A DNA stretch of 7,511 nt, taken from assembly GCA_937858455.1 (NCBI GenBank), contig CALLYN010000866.1, forward strand, positions 1 through 7,511, in the 5' to 3' direction. The translations under genes were made by a program, and so were the position numbers. Shown here piece by piece: positions 5,993 to 7,511 of the stretch. The notes beneath the pieces are model-generated. The model did no database searches. It worked only from the letters and a program-made list of their open reading frames with translations, and had not been told where the DNA came from. The stretch comes from an uncultured Kouleothrix sp. (lineage in GTDB: Bacteria; Chloroflexota; Chloroflexia; Chloroflexales; Roseiflexaceae). Position 1 is the first letter of the stretch, and each line of letters begins with the position of its first letter.

Positions 5993-5999
5993 GCAAAGC

Positions 6000-6021
6000 G
6001 CCTGGCTCGCAGCAGCCAGGC
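6000..6021. terminator. Hairpin between convergent genes, possible bidirectional terminator
   Basis: GCCTGGCT (6000-6007) pairs perfectly with AGCCAGGC (6014-6021) around a six-base loop. It fills the 36-base gap between the asparaginase stop and the kinase stop. Neither side has a proper T-tract, so termination strength is doubtful. Confidence 0.4.
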
Positions 6022-6028
6022 CGCTGCG

Positions 6029-7511
6029 CTACTGCTGTGCGCACGGCAGCAGCACCCGAAACGTCGCGCCCGCGCCCAGACTGCTCTCGACGCCCACCGA
6101 GCCGCCGTGCGCCTCGGCCACCAGGCGGCAGAATGTCAGCCCCAGCCCGGTGCTGCTCTGGCGTGCGCTGGGCCGGCTGGCAAAGCTGCCGAAACGCTGA
6201 AAGATCCGCTCCATCCGCTCGGGCGGGATGCCCGGGCCGTCGTCGGCCACCTCGATCGCGACACCTACGCCGGCGCCGCCCGCAACGGCAGCGGCGCTCA
6301 GCAGAATATGCGTTCCGGGCGGTGTATGCTTGATCGCATTCGACAGCAGGTTCAGCACCACCCGCCGCAGCAGCCGTAGGTCGCCATGGATCAGCACCGC
6401 CTCGGCTGGCGCGCGTATCTCGGCCGACTTGCCCTCCTGCTCCAGCCAGCTTCGCAGCGCGCCGACGCAGTCGTGCAGCAGATCGTGCGCGACAAACCAG
6501 CTCAGCTCAAGCTCGAGCTGGCCCTCCTCGATACGCGTGACGTCGAGCATATCGCCGATCAGGCCCGACAGATTCTGGCTGCTGCGCAGCGCGCCCTCAA
6601 GCAGATCGTGCTGCGCGGGCGAGAGCTGGCTCATGTTCAGAACGTCGAGGAAGCTGATCAGCGCGGTCAGCGGGTTTTTTAGATCGTGCACTACCATCTG
6701 CGTCAGCTGGCTCTTGTGCGCCTCGACCTGGCGCAGCGTGCTGTTGAGCCGCTCGAGCTCGTGGCGCTGGCGGCGCTCTTGGGCCACTGCCAGCGCGGCG
6801 CGCTCAAACACCTGCACCTGGCTATCCGTCAGGCCGACGCGCTCGCGCAGTGCGCCGCGCAGCGCCGGGTCGGGCCGGTCGCCATGCGCCAGCGCGTCGA
6901 TCAGCGCATCCATCGCGCCAATGTACTCGGCCTGCAGGCGCGCGCGCGAGCCGGCCAGCAGCAGGCTCTCGAGCACGCTCTCACGGCTCAGGCCGCTGCG
7001 GTAGCCCGCCAGCACCGCGTAGCCAACCGCGCCAAATGCCAGAAACTCCTGCGCGTGGTACACCCAGAACAGCAGGCTATACGCCTGCGCATAGTACTGC
7101 GTCAGCAGCGCTTCGCCGAACAGCGCCGCGCCGCAGCACAGCGCCAGGCCAAAGCGCGAGGGCGAGCGCCGGTACAGCTGGTAGTGGCGCAGCGCAGCGC
7201 TCGCCCACAGCGCCAAGCCGGCGCCGACAAGCCAGCCGCGCAGCTGCGTGAGCGCGCCGGCGAAGTCTTCGGTGTTGTAGTGCGTCCACGCCAGTCGATA
7301 GAGCGCGAAGCCGTAGAGTCGATTCTGGTCGGGGGGAGTCTCGAGCACGCGCTCGTAGAGCTGCCCGGCAGTCTCCATGTCGCCTGCGGCGAACGCGTGC
7401 TCTCCGAAGGCGAGCCACGCCTGAGGCACGAAGCGACTGCCAGGGTGCTCGCGCACGAGCCGGCGATGGATCTCGAGCGCGCGCTCGGACTGGCCCATGT
7501 CCTCGAGCGTC
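6029..7511 (-). CDS. Membrane sensor histidine kinase, N-terminus cut by the window edge and TPR-fused
   Basis: The frame is open through the right edge, so the true start is outside. Numbering below is from the Met at 7498, which has no ribosome binding site and is probably internal. Residues 1-86 are TPR-like (EIHRRLV, LAFGEHAFAAGDMETAGQLYERVLE, YGFALYRLAWTHYNTEDFAGAL). Hydrophobic helices follow at about 89-103, 116-136 and 139-166. A helical coiled-coil stretch (about 225-265) leads to the phosphoacceptor H-box MVVHDLKNP with His271. The ATPase domain has N383 and N387 (NLLSNAIKH), DDGPGIP (419-425), IFQRF (432-436) and STGLGL (449-454). All kinase motifs are intact, so it should autophosphorylate. 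No response regulator lies in the window. The signal sensed is unknown. The join between the TPR and membrane parts near 7241 is abrupt and coincides with a change in leucine codon use (see findings). It is convergent with the asparaginase gene. Confidence 0.9.
   Translation of the reverse strand, partial: TLEDMGQSERALEIHRRLVREHPGSRFVPQAWLAFGEHAFAAGDMETAGQLYERVLETPPDQNRLYGFALYRLAWTHYNTEDFAGALTQLRGWLVGAGLALWASAALRHYQLYRRSPSRFGLALCCGAALFGEALLTQYYAQAYSLLFWVYHAQEFLAFGAVGYAVLAGYRSGLSRESVLESLLLAGSRARLQAEYIGAMDALIDALAHGDRPDPALRGALRERVGLTDSQVQVFERAALAVAQERRQRHELERLNSTLRQVEAHKSQLTQMVVHDLKNPLTALISFLDVLNMSQLSPAQHDLLEGALRSSQNLSGLIGDMLDVTRIEEGQLELELSWFVAHDLLHDCVGALRSWLEQEGKSAEIRAPAEAVLIHGDLRLLRRVVLNLLSNAIKHTPPGTHILLSAAAVAGGAGVGVAIEVADDGPGIPPERMERIFQRFGSFASRPSARQSSTGLGLTFCRLVAEAHGGSVGVESSLGAGATFRVLLPCAQQ

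Overview
The window is high-GC bacterial DNA with five protein genes. I attribute it to Chloroflexota, probably class Chloroflexia, from the style of the proteins: a Pro/Thr/Ala linker after a single anchor in the LCP protein, a triple-SH3 NlpC/P60 protein, and a multi-helix membrane histidine kinase. GC-rich palindromic filler between genes fits the same guess. This is an inference from pattern, because no rRNA or other marker gene is present.

Layout, left to right. Bases 1-262 are a leader region with a 7+7 bp palindrome running into a sigma-54-like -24/-12 motif. Next comes a LytR-CpsA-Psr (LCP) glycopolymer transferase (263-1378), closed by a strong intrinsic terminator (1413-1450). A 557-base, comparatively AT-rich intergenic region follows, carrying two promoter candidates. 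It leads to a membrane-anchored cell-wall endopeptidase with three SH3 domains and a C-terminal NlpC/P60 domain. I place its start at 1936, behind a GAGGAG ribosome binding site. A second intrinsic terminator (3570-3617) ends that gene. Bases 3618-4050 have no gene. They hold a nested palindromic element (about 3792-3938) and an older, decayed copy of its core (about 3631-3710), then a separate hairpin. Two co-directional enzyme genes follow, 49 bases apart: a luciferase-like (LLM) flavin or F420 oxidoreductase and a plant-type isoaspartyl peptidase/L-asparaginase. A convergent minus-strand histidine kinase occupies 6029 to the window edge and is cut at its N-terminus.

The first two genes both act on the cell envelope: one attaches polymers to peptidoglycan, the other cuts peptide stems. 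They have separate promoters and terminators, so they form a functional neighbourhood and not an operon. The oxidoreductase and asparaginase probably share a transcript but have no evident common pathway.

Two things deserve a second look. One is the nested palindrome and its diverged neighbour, which look like a dispersed non-coding element. The other is the start of the kinase reading frame: a soluble TPR segment runs without a linker into a transmembrane helix near position 7241, and leucine codon choice flips from CTC to CTG at the same point. That is either a recent gene fusion or a chimeric contig end.
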